From contig NZ_QAOK01000014.1 of the NCBI RefSeq assembly GCF_003050865.1, forward strand, positions 1 to 64,000: a DNA stretch of 64,000 nt. Reading direction: 5' to 3'. The position numbers and the translations under genes were made by a program. This DNA comes from Nitrosospira multiformis. Lineage in GTDB: Bacteria > Pseudomonadota > Gammaproteobacteria > Burkholderiales > Nitrosomonadaceae. Below, in pieces: positions 1 through 12,281 of the stretch. The notes beneath the pieces are model-generated. The model did no database searches. It was not told where the DNA came from and was given only the letters and a program-made list of their open reading frames with translations. The stretch's first letter is position 1. Each line of letters starts with the position of its first letter.

Positions 1-123
1 GAATTACCGCATGAGGGTCTTGGCTCAATGCGGTTGGAACGGTGTGATCAACCGTGTCTGATGAATGACCCATCCCCCGTTAATGGGAAAGAGCCTAGAA
101 CTTCACCAAAATCAATAGCTTTT

Positions 124-200
<77 letters not shown>

Positions 201-213
201 CCAGAGAACTGAG

Positions 214-243
214 ATTATAACAAGCCGGGTTTATAAAGGTCAA
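214..243 (-). promoter_or_regulatory. Sigma70 promoter of tRNA-fMet
   Basis: On the minus strand TTGACC (238-243) is followed by an 18-nt spacer and a consensus TATAAT (214-219). The tRNA 5' end lies 13 nt beyond the -10 box, so the primary transcript would carry only a short leader. Both hexamers are near consensus, as expected for a stable RNA gene. Confidence 0.85.
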
Positions 244-579
244 ATCTCTTTTGTTATAATCATAGATCAGAGGGCGTATGTTCGCCTCGAACTGAGTGCC
301 TTTCGGACCTTTCGGGAAAGGGAAAACAATCTCCTGGAAACGGCCGCCTTCTTTCTTCTACATACTATCATTAATTCCCATTTTCTTATGAGAGTTAGCG
401 CACAGAGAGACGGGTAAAATAGGGGCAATATTCGACCTTGCGATCCTGTGCACGTTAAGTTCCGCTTACTTGCTGCCCTCAGCCGTTTGTGCGCGGATAA
501 GCAGAAAGGGGACAGGCCGCCCGAAGGTTAAAGGGTTTAGTTTAAAAAGGCGATAAGTCCTTATGAAGGTATAGGCAAT
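244..579. other. Intergenic region before the RR-GGDEF gene
   Basis: No convincing gene. It lies between the divergent tRNA-fMet promoter and the first response-regulator gene, so it should hold the promoter of the latter. I could not place a clear promoter or riboswitch. An open frame running 28-417 on the plus strand crosses the tRNA and has no coding character. Confidence 0.5.
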
Positions 580-1518
580 ATGATTACCGAAGCTGATATT
601 CATACAGCAAGGATTCTGATTGTCGATGATCAGGAAACAAATGTGCAGTTACTGGAAAGCATGCTAGCCGCCGCAAACTACACGTCTGTCACCTCGACGA
701 CCGATCCGTTCATGGTGTATGAACTGCACCGGCAAAACCACTACGATCTGATTTTGCTCGATTTGAAAATGGCTGGCATGGATGGGTTTCAGGTACTCGA
801 AGCCCTGAAAGAAATCGAAGCAGATGGATATCTACCTGTATTGGTCGTCACCGCCAATCCCGATTCCAAGCTGCGAGCGCTTCAGTCCGGGGCCAAGGAT
901 TTTGTCAGTAAGCCTTTTGACATGAGCGAAGTGCTCGCCCGCGTGCATAATCTGCTTGAAGTGCGGCTGCTACATCAGCAAGCGCGCAGTTACGCAAAGT
1001 CGCAGGAATTCATGGCACTGCATGATCCGCTGACGGAACTGGCCAACAGACGGCTTCTGGTGGAAAGAGTATCCCAGGCTATCATCCATGCAAAGCGCAA
1101 CAATAGCGTTATGGCAGTCTTGTATCTGGATCTGGATGGGTTCAGGCAAATCAACAACACAATGGGTCACGATGTAGGCGATCTGCTTCTGAAGCTGGTG
1201 GCGGCCCGCCTGATTGCCGCAGTTCGACAGGAAGATACCGTAGCTCGGCTCGGCGGTGATGAGTTTGTGATTTCGATGCCGTATGTAAGCAATCTCGATG
1301 GCGTAAGTCGTACAGCGGAAAAAGTAATAAAAGCACTGTCGCAGCCTTACAGAATTCAGGGAAATACCATCGCCCTGACCGCAAGTGCTGGTGTCGGAAT
1401 TTTTCCTGATAATGGCAAAGATGCGAAAACCCTTTTGAAGAATGCGGATGCTGCCCTGCTGGAAGCAAAACAGGCGAACAAAAATACTTATCGAATTTCA
1501 GAACGAGTAAGCGCCTAG
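580..1518 (+). CDS. Response regulator with GGDEF diguanylate cyclase domain
   Basis: A 312-residue two-domain protein. Residues about 9-130 are a CheY-like receiver with the acidic pair DD (16-17), phospho-acceptor D61 in LILLDLKM and the conserved lysine in VSKPFD. The C-terminal part is a GGDEF domain with an intact GGDEF signature at 225-229. RQED sits five residues before it, the classic RxxD inhibitory I-site. It should therefore make cyclic-di-GMP from two GTP when phosphorylated and be product-inhibited. No histidine kinase is adjacent. The receiver closely matches that of the next gene (same spacing, D61 in both), pointing to a tandem duplication. A c-di-GMP riboswitch about 30 kb away is a possible downstream target (inference). 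Confidence 0.92.
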   Translation: MITEADIHTARILIVDDQETNVQLLESMLAAANYTSVTSTTDPFMVYELHRQNHYDLILLDLKMAGMDGFQVLEALKEIEADGYLPVLVVTANPDSKLRALQSGAKDFVSKPFDMSEVLARVHNLLEVRLLHQQARSYAKSQEFMALHDPLTELANRRLLVERVSQAIIHAKRNNSVMAVLYLDLDGFRQINNTMGHDVGDLLLKLVAARLIAAVRQEDTVARLGGDEFVISMPYVSNLDGVSRTAEKVIKALSQPYRIQGNTIALTASAGVGIFPDNGKDAKTLLKNADAALLEAKQANKNTYRISERVSA

Positions 1519-1751
1519 CATTCAGCCCCGCTCCCGCCACTATTGCTGTGTCGCTGCAAATTTCCCATATCTTGCTGAAATCAGAACATTTATCGGAAAA
1601 CCACATTCTGTTTCTGCTCGCCAAGAAAATATAATAATGACTGGCTCAAGAAAAAGAAGAATCGGTTTTTCCGTGCTATTCATCTATAAGACGGGTTACG
1701 AATAGAGGAAAATGATGAAACCGGTTAACGGGAACAAACGGGATAAAAATA

Positions 1752-2594
1752 ATGATCAATAAACCTGACACTCTGAACGCTAAAATCCTGATCGTGGATG
1801 ATCAGGAGGCCAACGTCCGGCTGCTTGAACAGATGCTGAGCGACGCGGGTTATAAAAACATTACCTCGACGATGGATCCGCGCGAAGTCAGCGATCTCTA
1901 TCGGCAGAATCATTACGATCTCATTCTTCTTGATCTGTATATGCCTGGAATGGATGGTTTTCAGGTATTGGAAGCGCTAAAGAAAATTGAACGGGAAGGT
2001 TATCTTCCGGTACTCGTAATCACTGCGCAACCGGGTCATAAGTTGCGGGCGCTGCAAGCAGGAGCAAAGGATTTCGTCAGCAAGCCGTTCGACCTGGTTG
2101 AAGTTCAGACCCGTATTCAAAATATGCTGGAAGTGCGCCTGCTGTATAAGCAGTTGGAGGATTACAATAAAAGGCTGGAACAAACGGTTGCGGAGCGAAC
2201 CGCGGAACTGCGTGAAAGTGAAGCCAGATTTCGCCGTCTCACGGAACTGGCTTCTGACTGGTACTGGGAACAGGATGAAAAGGGAAATTTCACCAAAGTT
2301 TACGGTCCCGTCCTGGATATGCTGGGGATTAAAGTCGACCACTTGATGGGGGAATCCAAGGGGCATAATGGAACGCGCTGGAACGAAGCGGAGTATTCAG
2401 TTTTCAAGGCAAATATCGCGGCAAGACGGCCTTTTATCGATTTTATCTACAGACGGACCAAACCGGATGGGTCGACGCAATATCTGATGGTCAGCGGTGA
2501 ACCTATGTTCGATTCTTCCGGCCGCTTCACTGGCTATCGGGGTATTGGCAAGGACGTCACCGACAGCATGCATGCAAGTCAAGCCTCACAATGA
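1752..2594 (+). CDS. Response regulator with C-terminal PAS domain, no output domain
   Basis: A 280-residue protein. It has an N-terminal receiver (about 10-130) with DD 16-17, phospho-acceptor D61 in LILLDLYMPG, and VSKPFD. A helical linker of about 25 residues (ERTAELRESEARFRRL type) follows, as commonly found before PAS domains. The final about 120 residues are a PAS/PAC fold ending GYRGIGKDVT. In related proteins this module is followed by a kinase, GGDEF or EAL domain, but here the frame stops about a dozen residues after the PAC motif. The last 9 bp overlap the 3' end of convergent truB. It could be a signalling adaptor, or an enzyme shortened when truB became its neighbour. The upstream gap to its paralogue (1519-1751) shows no other gene. 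Confidence 0.88.
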   Translation: MINKPDTLNAKILIVDDQEANVRLLEQMLSDAGYKNITSTMDPREVSDLYRQNHYDLILLDLYMPGMDGFQVLEALKKIEREGYLPVLVITAQPGHKLRALQAGAKDFVSKPFDLVEVQTRIQNMLEVRLLYKQLEDYNKRLEQTVAERTAELRESEARFRRLTELASDWYWEQDEKGNFTKVYGPVLDMLGIKVDHLMGESKGHNGTRWNEAEYSVFKANIAARRPFIDFIYRRTKPDGSTQYLMVSGEPMFDSSGRFTGYRGIGKDVTDSMHASQASQ

Positions 2595-3524
2595 GTGCTC
2601 AACCCTTATGAGTCTTTTCGGTGAGACGTAACCTTCCGTTGAAATTTCTCCCAGTCCAAGGAATCGCTGCCCCTTGTCATACAACCGCACCTGTCTTCCT
2701 GGTGAGAGGCTTTCCCCTGCCGGATGACTGGGGATTGCGCGTCCCTGGAGCAGAGATAAAGCCGCGGCGGAATCCACAATAACCGCGGGAAAAGACCCCA
2801 GGAGACTATCGGCTGGCAGCAGGCAGGAATCCCGTTGAGATGGCGGCATAGCTTCGAGTGCGGTCAGTGTATGTGCCTGTGGCAAATTAAAACCGCCCAG
2901 TGCACTCCGGCACAATGCGGTAAGATAAGCACCACCGCATCCCAGCGCACGTCCCAGGTCCTCTGCCAGCGTACGAACGTAGGTACCGCTCCCACATGTC
3001 ACACGCATGCGTATTTCATTGCCTTGATACGCCTCGATACTCAAGTCGTGGATCGTTATCTCACGCGGCTGTCGTTCGATTTCCACTCCTGCTCTGGCAA
3101 AGGTATACAGGGGTTTCCCGTGGTGCTTGATTGCGCTGTACATGGGCGGCACTTGCGTAGTTACGCCGATAAAGCTTTTGAGTACTGTCTGGAGCTTCTC
3201 CCATGTCAGATCCACGCATTGAGGTTCCACACCGACAGCAATTGAAATCTTCCCCTCTGCATCACCAGTCGTACTCATATAGCCAAGTCTCAGAGTGGCT
3301 TCATATGTCTTGTCTGCACCGAGCAGGGCTGATGAAAATTTGGTGGCTTCTCCGAAGCAAATGGGCAGCAAGCCTGTCGCCATCGGGTCAAGCGTACCGG
3401 TATGGCCGGCCTTATGAGCGGAAAAAATGCGTTTGGCGGTCTGCAGGGCCTGGTTGGAAGAAAAACCGGAGGTTTTATCGAGCAGCAGCACACCGCTGAT
3501 ATGCCGCTTGGTACCTGCAGACAT
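2586..3524 (-). CDS. truB: tRNA pseudouridine(55) synthase TruB
   Basis: A 312-residue TruB that isomerises U55 in the T-loop of tRNAs. The catalytic aspartate is D46 in the motif HTGTLDPMATG. The N-terminal GVLLLDKTSGFSSNQ and the later TYVRTLAEDLG motif are diagnostic of the family, and a C-terminal PUA-like region closes the protein. It is the last gene of the rimP-nusA-infB-rbfA-truB operon. The usual downstream rpsO is not present here; the neighbour is a convergent response regulator overlapping by 9 bp. Confidence 0.97.
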   Translation of the reverse strand: MSAGTKRHISGVLLLDKTSGFSSNQALQTAKRIFSAHKAGHTGTLDPMATGLLPICFGEATKFSSALLGADKTYEATLRLGYMSTTGDAEGKISIAVGVEPQCVDLTWEKLQTVLKSFIGVTTQVPPMYSAIKHHGKPLYTFARAGVEIERQPREITIHDLSIEAYQGNEIRMRVTCGSGTYVRTLAEDLGRALGCGGAYLTALCRSALGGFNLPQAHTLTALEAMPPSQRDSCLLPADSLLGSFPAVIVDSAAALSLLQGRAIPSHPAGESLSPGRQVRLYDKGQRFLGLGEISTEGYVSPKRLIRVEHSL

Positions 3525-3649
3525 TTGAACTATGGGGTCTCGGAGCTAACCTGAATCCCGGCAGTTACTATCGAAGGTAGAGCGGGATTTGCAGATAGTG
3601 CTGGGAACTGCCATCGATCATGATGGGCCTGGTGATATCCAGCTCCAGT

Positions 3650-3676
3650 CATGCAGCTTGCGGTAGTAGCTGCATG
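3650..3676. repeat. Perfect hairpin between rbfA and truB
   Basis: A 9-bp perfect inverted repeat, CATGCAGCT / AGCTGCATG, with a 9-nt loop lies in the 183-bp rbfA-truB gap. No U-tract follows on either strand, so it is more likely an RNA stability or processing stem than a terminator. The open frame covering this gap (3530-3757, minus) overlaps rbfA and does not look real. Confidence 0.45.
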
Positions 3677-3707
3677 AATTCGACCAGATATAAGCGTGAT
3701 AAACAAT

Positions 3708-4088
3708 TCAGTTGTTGTCAGTTTCTTTTTCAGAACGGTCGGAAGCCACGGCTTCATCTATCAGTTGCGACAGGCGGACTCCACGTTCGATGGATTCATC
3801 ATAAATGAAATGCAGTTGTGGTATGACGCGTAGCTTCAACCGATGCAGCAATTGGCCGCGCAAAAAGCCCGCAGCATTTTCCAGCCCGTTCTGGACGAGA
3901 AAGTTGTCACTTTCACTATGCAGCGTGGTATAGAAAATTTTCGCGTGCGCATAATCCTGGCTCACCTCGACACCGGTCAAGGTAATCATGCCTATGCGGG
4001 GGTCCTTGAGTTCGTTGCGTATCAGATCGGCCAACTCACGCTGCATCTGATCGGCAATCCGCAACGTGCGAGAATAATCTTTGGGCAT
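3708..4088 (-). CDS. rbfA: 30S ribosome-binding factor A
   Basis: A 126-residue RbfA, a KH-fold protein that binds the 16S rRNA 5' helix and helps late 30S maturation, notably in the cold. Family motifs visible are the N-terminal RTLRIADQMQRELADLI, the DPRIG turn and VEVSQDYAHAKIFY. Length is typical. It sits 29 bp downstream of infB in the conserved nusA-infB-rbfA-truB order. Confidence 0.96.
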   Translation of the reverse strand: MPKDYSRTLRIADQMQRELADLIRNELKDPRIGMITLTGVEVSQDYAHAKIFYTTLHSESDNFLVQNGLENAAGFLRGQLLHRLKLRVIPQLHFIYDESIERGVRLSQLIDEAVASDRSEKETDNN

Positions 4089-4117
4089 AAAACTTCAATG
4101 CGGAGCTTTCGCCCCGC

Positions 4118-6775
4118 TTACAGAGTCCGCGCGATTACCTGGATTTCGTAGGTTTCCAACTGGTCGCCCACCTGGATGTCGTTAAAGTTCTTGAGTGACA
4201 GGCCGCACTCGAAACCCGCCCTCACCTCTTTCACATCATCCTTGAAGCGCTTCAACGAATCCAGTTCTCCGGTATGGATCACCTGGCCATTGCGTATCAC
4301 TCTCACGAGCGAACCACGCCTGACAAACCCCTCCTGCACAAGGCAACCCGCCACTGCGCCTACTTTGAAAATGCGGAATACTTCGCGGATATCCAACAGT
4401 CCGGTGATATTCTCCTTGCGCTCGGGCGCCATCATGCCAGAAAGTGCAGCCTTGATCTCATCCACAGCTTCGTAAATGATGCTGTAATAGCGCACATCCA
4501 CTTCGGCAGAATTGATGAGTTTGCGCGCAACCGCATCCGCCCGGCTGTTGAAGCCAATGACAACTGCTTTGGAAGCCAATGCGAGATTGATGTCCGATTC
4601 TGTAATCGCCCCCACCCCACTATGAATGATGTTGACCTTCACTTCGTCAGTTGAAAGTTGTTGCAGCGCGTGCGCCAGAGCCTCGTAAGAACCTTGTACG
4701 TCGGCCTTGATAATAAGTGAAAGGACTTTTACTTCTCCCCTCTGCTCGAACACGTTCTCCAGTTTGGCTGCCTGCTGCTTTGCAAGTTTTACATCGCGGA
4801 ACTTGCCTTGGCGGAAGAGGGCAATTTCACGCGCCTTGCGCTCATCCGTCAGAGCCACCACCGATTCGCCGGCTACGGGAACCTCCGATAAACCCTGAAT
4901 TTCAACCGGAATGGAAGGTCCTGCCTGCTCCACCTGTTTGCCGTTCTCATCCAGCATGGCCCGCACCCGACCATAAGCCGCGCCCGCCAGCAATATATCA
5001 CCGCGCTTCAAGGTACCGGATTGAACAAGCATGGTTGCAACCGGGCCTCGCCCTTTATCCAGCCGTGATTCGATCACAATTCCCTTTGCCGGCGCATCCT
5101 TCGGCGCCTTGAGTTCAAGAACTTCAGCCTGGAGCAACACACTTTCCAGCAGATCATCGATACCTTGACCGGTCTTCGCCGAAACTTCGACAAACATGGT
5201 TTCACCGCCCCAATCTTCCGGCACCACTTCCTGTACCACGAGTTCCTGACGAATCCGCTCGGGATTGGCTTCCGGTTTGTCGATTTTCGTCATTGCCACT
5301 ATGATCGGCACCTTCCCCGCCTTGGCATGATGTATTGCTTCAGCCGTCTGCGGCATTACTCCGTCATCCGCCGCCACAACCAGTATGACCAGATCGGTAA
5401 CCTTGGCTCCCCGCGCACGCATGGCCGTAAAAGCCTCATGCCCCGGTGTATCCAGGAACGTCACCATGCCCCTTTCAGTCTCGACGTGATAAGCCCCGAT
5501 GTGCTGGGTGATGCCACCTGCTTCGCCGCTTGCCACTCGTGTGCGGCGGATGTAATCCAGAAGCGAAGTCTTGCCATGGTCCACATGACCCATTACCGTA
5601 ACGACCGGTGCACGTGCTTCCATTTTCAATTCGGAAGGCGCGATCTCGGTATCAGCCAGGAAGGCTTCAGGGCTATCGATCGCGGCGTATTTGGCGACGT
5701 GACCCAACTCCTCCACCACGATCATGGCAGTTTCCTGATCCAGCATCTGGTTGATGGTCACCATGTTGCCCATTTTCATCAGAGCCTTGATGACCTCAGC
5801 CGCCTTGATGGACATTTTCTGCGCAAGCGCCCCGACGGAAATGGTTTCAGGCACCAGCACCTCATGGACCAACGGCTCGGTCGGCGCTGAAAAAGCATGA
5901 GGGGCGGGTTCCCCGGAAATTCTGCCATGCTTATCCTTGCGCGCGCGCCAGCCGCTCTTTGCTCCGGTCAGATCACCCCTGGTCTTGAGACCACGCTTCT
6001 CGACCTTCTCTTCCTTCCAGACAACCGGCTTTGCCGGTTTCTTTTTCTTATCCGCCTTCTCTTCCGGCTTCACTACCGGCTTGTGCAAGGTACCTTCGGT
6101 AGAGGCAGGCTGCGACGCAGCTGCTTCCGCTTCCCCAGGTGCCACCGTTGCCGCCGGGACTGCCGAAGCTGACGAAGGAGTTTCAGTCGCAACCGGCGCC
6201 TCAGGCCCGGCTACAGCAGCAGTAACCGGCGCCGGGGGCGTTGCAGATTCTTCTGACTCTTTGATCTCCACAACCGGAGGCCTTTCACGCAGCCTTTTTT
6301 CCCGCAACTCGGCAGCCTGTCGCGCCATCAATTCAGCCTGCCGCCTTGCCTCCTCCTGCCGCAATGCCTGCTGTGCCGCATCGATGACAGGGGTTCGCAC
6401 CGGAGGCACAGGAGGAGCGGAAGGTGCGGAAGGTGCGGAAGGTGCAACGGTCTCAGCCGTTTTCCGTTCGGCTGTCAAATCGCCTTTTACAAATACGCGC
6501 TTCTTGCGCACTTCCACCTGGATGCTGCGTGGCTTACCGGTGCTATCCGCCTTCTTGATTTCCGAAGTCTGTCGACGCGGCAGGGAAATCTTGCCCTTCT
6601 CCTCCTTGGCGCCATGAATCTTGCGCAGATACTCGAGAAGCTGCGTTTTGTCCTTCTCCGTCAGGCTATCCTCGGTCATGTGCTTGCGCACACCGGCGGC
6701 CTGCAACTGCTCCAGCAGCACGGTGGGAAGCACGCCAAGTTCACTCGCAAATTGCTCTACATTCATTTGAGACAT
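4118..6775 (-). CDS. infB: Translation initiation factor IF-2
   Basis: An 885-residue IF-2. This GTPase places fMet-tRNA on the 30S subunit and drives subunit joining. The N-terminus has the IF2_N fold (about 1-55), followed by a long low-complexity Ala/Pro/Glu and Lys-rich linker to about residue 300. A second IF2_N segment precedes the G domain: P-loop GHVDHGKT at 396-403, switch [10 protein letters not shown] and TKID. Domains II, III and the C-terminal tRNA-binding domain complete it. A 9-bp tandem repeat around 6418-6445 encodes the repeated Ala-Pro-Ser units of the linker. It lies 17 bp after nusA, as in most proteobacteria. Confidence 0.98.
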   Translation of the reverse strand: MSQMNVEQFASELGVLPTVLLEQLQAAGVRKHMTEDSLTEKDKTQLLEYLRKIHGAKEEKGKISLPRRQTSEIKKADSTGKPRSIQVEVRKKRVFVKGDLTAERKTAETVAPSAPSAPSAPPVPPVRTPVIDAAQQALRQEEARRQAELMARQAAELREKRLRERPPVVEIKESEESATPPAPVTAAVAGPEAPVATETPSSASAVPAATVAPGEAEAAASQPASTEGTLHKPVVKPEEKADKKKKPAKPVVWKEEKVEKRGLKTRGDLTGAKSGWRARKDKHGRISGEPAPHAFSAPTEPLVHEVLVPETISVGALAQKMSIKAAEVIKALMKMGNMVTINQMLDQETAMIVVEELGHVAKYAAIDSPEAFLADTEIAPSELKMEARAPVVTVMGHVDHGKTSLLDYIRRTRVASGEAGGITQHIGAYHVETERGMVTFLDTPGHEAFTAMRARGAKVTDLVILVVAADDGVMPQTAEAIHHAKAGKVPIIVAMTKIDKPEANPERIRQELVVQEVVPEDWGGETMFVEVSAKTGQGIDDLLESVLLQAEVLELKAPKDAPAKGIVIESRLDKGRGPVATMLVQSGTLKRGDILLAGAAYGRVRAMLDENGKQVEQAGPSIPVEIQGLSEVPVAGESVVALTDERKAREIALFRQGKFRDVKLAKQQAAKLENVFEQRGEVKVLSLIIKADVQGSYEALAHALQQLSTDEVKVNIIHSGVGAITESDINLALASKAVVIGFNSRADAVARKLINSAEVDVRYYSIIYEAVDEIKAALSGMMAPERKENITGLLDIREVFRIFKVGAVAGCLVQEGFVRRGSLVRVIRNGQVIHTGELDSLKRFKDDVKEVRAGFECGLSLKNFNDIQVGDQLETYEIQVIARTL

Positions 6776-6792
6776 TAATTACCTTCAGTCGG

Positions 6793-8280
6793 CTACGCTC
6801 TATCGGCCTGAGCAAACCACGGGGCACGTGCCGCCATGATCAACTGCCTGGCCCGCTCAGTATCCATTTCGACCATTTCCACCAGATCATCCACGGCCAG
6901 GTCGGCCAGGTCTTCCTGTGTGCTTACTCCTTTAGCCGCAAGTTCACGCGCGGTCTGGCTGTCCATGCCTTCCAGCGCGAGCAGGTCTTCCGCAATGTGC
7001 TCCACCTTTTCCTCGCTCACGATGGCCTCGGTCAACAACGCGTTGCGAGCCCGATTGCGAAGCTCGTTGATAGTCTGTTCGTCAAATGCCTCGATCTCCA
7101 GCATTTCGCTGAGGGGGACGTAAGCCACTTCTTCCAGAGTAGTAAAACCTTCCTGCGCCAGGATGTCCGCCACTTCCTCATCCACATCCAGTTTTTCCAT
7201 GAAGAGCTGGCGCAAAACCGAAAACTCCTCTTCATTTTTTGCCTGCGACTCTTCCATCGTCATGATGTTGAGCTCCCAGCCCGTCAATTCTGATGCCAGC
7301 CGGACATTCTGGCCTCCGCGCCCGATCGCCTGGGCAAGATTGCCTTCGTCCACGACAATGTCCATGCTGTGTTTCTCTTCATCCACCAAAATGCTGCTGA
7401 TCTCGGCAGGAGCCAGCGCATTGATTACGAATGTGGCGGGGTCATCCGACCAAAGGATGATGTCTACCCTTTCACCCGCCAGTTCGCCGGTCACGGCCTG
7501 GACTCTGGAACCTCGCATGCCTACACAGGTGCCGATCGGGTCCACCCGCTGATCATTCGACTTCACTGCAATCTTCGCACGCGAACCAGGATCGCGCGCT
7601 GCCACCTTGATCTCCAGCAAGCCCTCCTCGATCTCGGGCACTTCCAGTTCAAACAGCTTTATCAGAAATTCCGGCACGATTCTTGACAGGACTAATTGCG
7701 GACCTCTCGTGGTACGGTCGATCCTGTGCAAGTAAGCGCGCACTCTATCCCCGACACGCAGGTTTTCCTTGGGGATCATCTGGTCACGCGGCAATATGGC
7801 CTCCACCCTGCCGGATTCGATAATCGCGTTTCCGCGTTCCATGCGCTTGATGGTCCCGGTAACCATATATTCCTTGCGCTCGAGAAAATCACTCAGGATC
7901 TGCTCGCGTTCGGCATCACGGATTTTCTGGAATATCACCTGCTTTGCCGCCTGGGCACCGATGCGACCGAATTCCACCGGCTCCAGAATCTCTTCGATAT
8001 ATTCGTCAAGCTTGATTTCAGGATCTTGCTGCAATGCCCCGCTCAGCGATATCTGACGGGCCGCATCCTCCAGCGCATCGTCTGCCACCACCTGCCAACG
8101 GCGCAAGGATTGATAGTCTCCTGTCTGGTGGTCGATCGATACGCGCACGTCAGCGTCCTCGTTAAAACGCTTTTTCGTGGCGGACGCCAATGCAAGTTCA
8201 AGTGCCGCAAAAACAATGTCCTTCTCGACATTCTTTTCGCGTGCCAGGGCATCCACCAATAGCAAAACCTCGCGGCTCAT
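6793..8280 (-). CDS. nusA: Transcription termination/antitermination factor NusA
   Basis: A 495-residue NusA that binds RNA polymerase and modulates pausing, termination and antitermination. Domain order: N-terminal RNAP-binding domain (about 1-125), S1 (about 135-200), two KH domains (about 230-345, with the [14 protein letters not shown] and [16 protein letters not shown] motifs), and two C-terminal acidic helix-hairpin-helix repeats (about 365-490) of the gamma/beta-proteobacterial type. In enterobacteria NusA autoregulates its own operon. A terminator-like hairpin at the operon's start here (8751-8775) is a possible site for the same control. Confidence 0.98.
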   Translation of the reverse strand: MSREVLLLVDALAREKNVEKDIVFAALELALASATKKRFNEDADVRVSIDHQTGDYQSLRRWQVVADDALEDAARQISLSGALQQDPEIKLDEYIEEILEPVEFGRIGAQAAKQVIFQKIRDAEREQILSDFLERKEYMVTGTIKRMERGNAIIESGRVEAILPRDQMIPKENLRVGDRVRAYLHRIDRTTRGPQLVLSRIVPEFLIKLFELEVPEIEEGLLEIKVAARDPGSRAKIAVKSNDQRVDPIGTCVGMRGSRVQAVTGELAGERVDIILWSDDPATFVINALAPAEISSILVDEEKHSMDIVVDEGNLAQAIGRGGQNVRLASELTGWELNIMTMEESQAKNEEEFSVLRQLFMEKLDVDEEVADILAQEGFTTLEEVAYVPLSEMLEIEAFDEQTINELRNRARNALLTEAIVSEEKVEHIAEDLLALEGMDSQTARELAAKGVSTQEDLADLAVDDLVEMVEMDTERARQLIMAARAPWFAQADRA

Positions 8281-8305
8281 GTTATCTCCAGCCAGTTACT
8301 CATAA

Positions 8306-8734
8306 TTACAATTTCGGAACGAGACGAACCTTCTCAAGGTTATTGAGTTCAAGGTCCAGCATTTTTCCATCTACTTCCAGTTTTAAAATCCCGTCCTTCA
8401 CTTCGCGCAAAATACCGACAAAATTTCTTTGCCCCTGTAACGCCACCCGCAGCCTGAGTTTAACGGACTCTCCCGCAAAGCGGATAAAATCCGCTGTCTT
8501 TTTCAGAGGCCGGTCGAGGCCCGGCGAGGAGACTTCCAGCCTGTCATAATCCACGTTCTCAACGGCGAGAAGCCGGCTCAGATGATTGCTGACAGCCACG
8601 CAATCATCCACATTCACGCCCTCGGTCTTGTCGATGAAAACCCGCAACAGCTTCCCCCCTGGTGACCGCTCCAGGTCAACCAGTTCATAACCCAGTCCTG
8701 CAAGGGTCGGTTCGAGCAATTCGTACAGATCCAT
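8306..8734 (-). CDS. rimP: Ribosome maturation factor RimP
   Basis: A 142-residue RimP (YhbC), needed for 30S assembly. It begins [20 protein letters not shown], and the family's VDDCVAVSN and [10 protein letters not shown] motifs are clear. I chose the ATG at 8734; the frame extends upstream only to a TTG that falls inside a terminator-like U-tract and lacks a ribosome binding site. It is the first gene of the rimP-nusA-infB-rbfA-truB operon, with 25 bp to nusA. The ATG has no strong Shine-Dalgarno, so expression may depend on leader structure. Confidence 0.95.
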   Translation of the reverse strand: MDLYELLEPTLAGLGYELVDLERSPGGKLLRVFIDKTEGVNVDDCVAVSNHLSRLLAVENVDYDRLEVSSPGLDRPLKKTADFIRFAGESVKLRLRVALQGQRNFVGILREVKDGILKLEVDGKMLDLELNNLEKVRLVPKL

Positions 8735-8750
8735 AGGTGCCGATACAAAC

Positions 8751-8775
8751 AAAAAATGGGCTGAAAGAAGCCCAT
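8751..8775 (-). terminator. Intrinsic terminator or attenuator directly before rimP
   Basis: The minus strand has a perfect 7-bp stem ATGGGCT / AGCCCAT, a 6-nt loop and an immediate run of five to six T. The U-tract ends only 16 nt before the rimP ATG. No gene reads into it from the right: the divergent acs starts at 9041. Transcripts of the rimP operon starting in 8776-9040 must therefore pass through it, which suggests leader attenuation. The rest of 8776-9040 shows no convincing gene and should carry both divergent promoters. Confidence 0.7.
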
Positions 8776-9040
8776 CGTTATTATTCTATTTTAACAAATA
8801 TTTATGATCCGGGAAATAGGAACTGAATTCCGCTTTCATGATCAACTGACAAATAATCTGTCAAAAAGTTTTTTCTGCCAACATGTTATAGAAAAAAACG
8901 GCAAGCCTGCAAGGGGGACCGCAATGCGTGGATTTGCCATCGGCATGCATAAATGGCGCATCGGTATGAAAAAACTTATTACGAAAAGCGCCGAATGATA
9001 CAATTTACCAGCTGAAACAAAAATATTCAGGGAGGTAGCT

Positions 9041-11005
<1,965 letters not shown>

Positions 11006-11071
11006 TTGGGGAATCTGCGTCTCGGCCGGTTGCATGATGGCGCCCGATCTTCATCGGACGTCGAGCCTGGA

Positions 11072-12064
11072 ATGACTTCATCGCCCTCTATTTTGCCTCC
11101 GCACATTTCCCATCTCCCCGGCCTCACTGATTATGAAAACGGGATCAGCGCCATTGATGCCGATTATTTGCGCCCCGGCCTGGTTGCAATTCATCTGATT
11201 GTGGAAAACGGCAAAGCTGCGCTGGTGGATACCGGAACTTCATCTTCCGTTCCCGGTGTACTGGAAGTGCTGCAGAAAAAGAATCTGGCTCCCGCAGATG
11301 TGGCGTACGTGTTTGTCACTCATATCCATCTCGATCATGCGGGGGGTGCGGGAGAATTCATGCGCCATCTCCCTAACGCCAAACTGGTGGTGCATCCGCG
11401 CGGAGCTCGCCATATGGCAGACCCGGCGCGTCTTGTCGCAAGCGCCATGACCGTCTACGGCGAAGCGGAATTCAAACGCATGTACGGGGATATCCATCCC
11501 ATAGATGCGAGCAGAATCATCGAGGCGCCGGACGAATTCAGGCTGGATTTCAACGGCAGGCCGCTGCTGTTTCTCGATACGCCGGGACATGCGCGTCACC
11601 ACTACTGCATCTTCGACGAGCAAAGCAATTCCTTTTTCACCGGCGACACATTCGGCCTTTCCTATCGGGAATTCGATGTCGATGGCATGGAGTTCGTGTT
11701 TCCGACGACCACTCCCGTGCAGTTCGACCCCGTTGCGGCGCATGCCTCACTGGACCGGCTCATGAGCTACAACCCGTCTTACGCCTTTCTCACGCATTAT
11801 GGCCGCATCGCGCATCTCGCACGCCATGCGAACGAACTGCATGGCCTGATTGACGCGCACGTATTGATTGCGAGAAAGCTGCGAGACGTGCCTGACAGGC
11901 ATGCAGCGTTGGTGGAGGAACTGGGCGAATTGTTGTTGCGCCGAGTAGTCGCACACGGCTGTAAATTAACCGAGGAAAGGATTCACAGCCTGCTGAGGCT
12001 GGATATTGAGCTCAATGCGCAGGGTCTGGAAAACTGGCTGGATCAGTCGAGTGGAAACAGTTGA
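11072..12064 (+). CDS. MBL-fold metallohydrolase
   Basis: A 330-residue metallo-beta-lactamase-fold hydrolase. The zinc motif THIHLDHAGG places H84, H86, D88 and H89; further ligands are in DTPGHARHHY and FTGDTFG. A C-terminal helical region of about 100 residues resembles that of glyoxalase II-like or thioesterase-like members. Substrate cannot be told from sequence. I start at ATG 11072, because the open frame upstream begins at a TTG touching the acs stop codon. It lies 66 bp after acs, so cotranscription is likely and a role with thioesters is conceivable (inference). Confidence 0.85.
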   Translation: MTSSPSILPPHISHLPGLTDYENGISAIDADYLRPGLVAIHLIVENGKAALVDTGTSSSVPGVLEVLQKKNLAPADVAYVFVTHIHLDHAGGAGEFMRHLPNAKLVVHPRGARHMADPARLVASAMTVYGEAEFKRMYGDIHPIDASRIIEAPDEFRLDFNGRPLLFLDTPGHARHHYCIFDEQSNSFFTGDTFGLSYREFDVDGMEFVFPTTTPVQFDPVAAHASLDRLMSYNPSYAFLTHYGRIAHLARHANELHGLIDAHVLIARKLRDVPDRHAALVEELGELLLRRVVAHGCKLTEERIHSLLRLDIELNAQGLENWLDQSSGNS

Positions 12065-12281
12065 AAAAATTCAGGTTGTGCAGTTATCGAGAAATACTAC
12101 GAACTTCATCATTCCGGGCATCAACTCCGGAATCCATTCTGAATCAGAAATGACGCACCGATAACGTACCCCCAGGGGCTTACTCCCAGGGTTTCTGGAT
12201 ACCAGGTTCGCAGATGGGACGTTATATTGTTTGACTGCCGAATTTATAATTACGAAGCCATCCAACCGGACATTATCTTCT

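Noticed and set aside
1151-1624. 157-residue minus-strand frame over the GGDEF gene
   Set aside because: It is antisense to the conserved GGDEF domain and has a random composition.
3530-3757. 75-residue frame between truB and rbfA
   Set aside because: It overlaps the rbfA end by 50 bp and has no ribosome binding site or family motif.
5165-5890. 241-residue plus-strand open frame opposite infB
   Set aside because: It is antisense to the conserved IF-2 G domain, is His/Arg-rich with no family character, and has no ribosome binding site.
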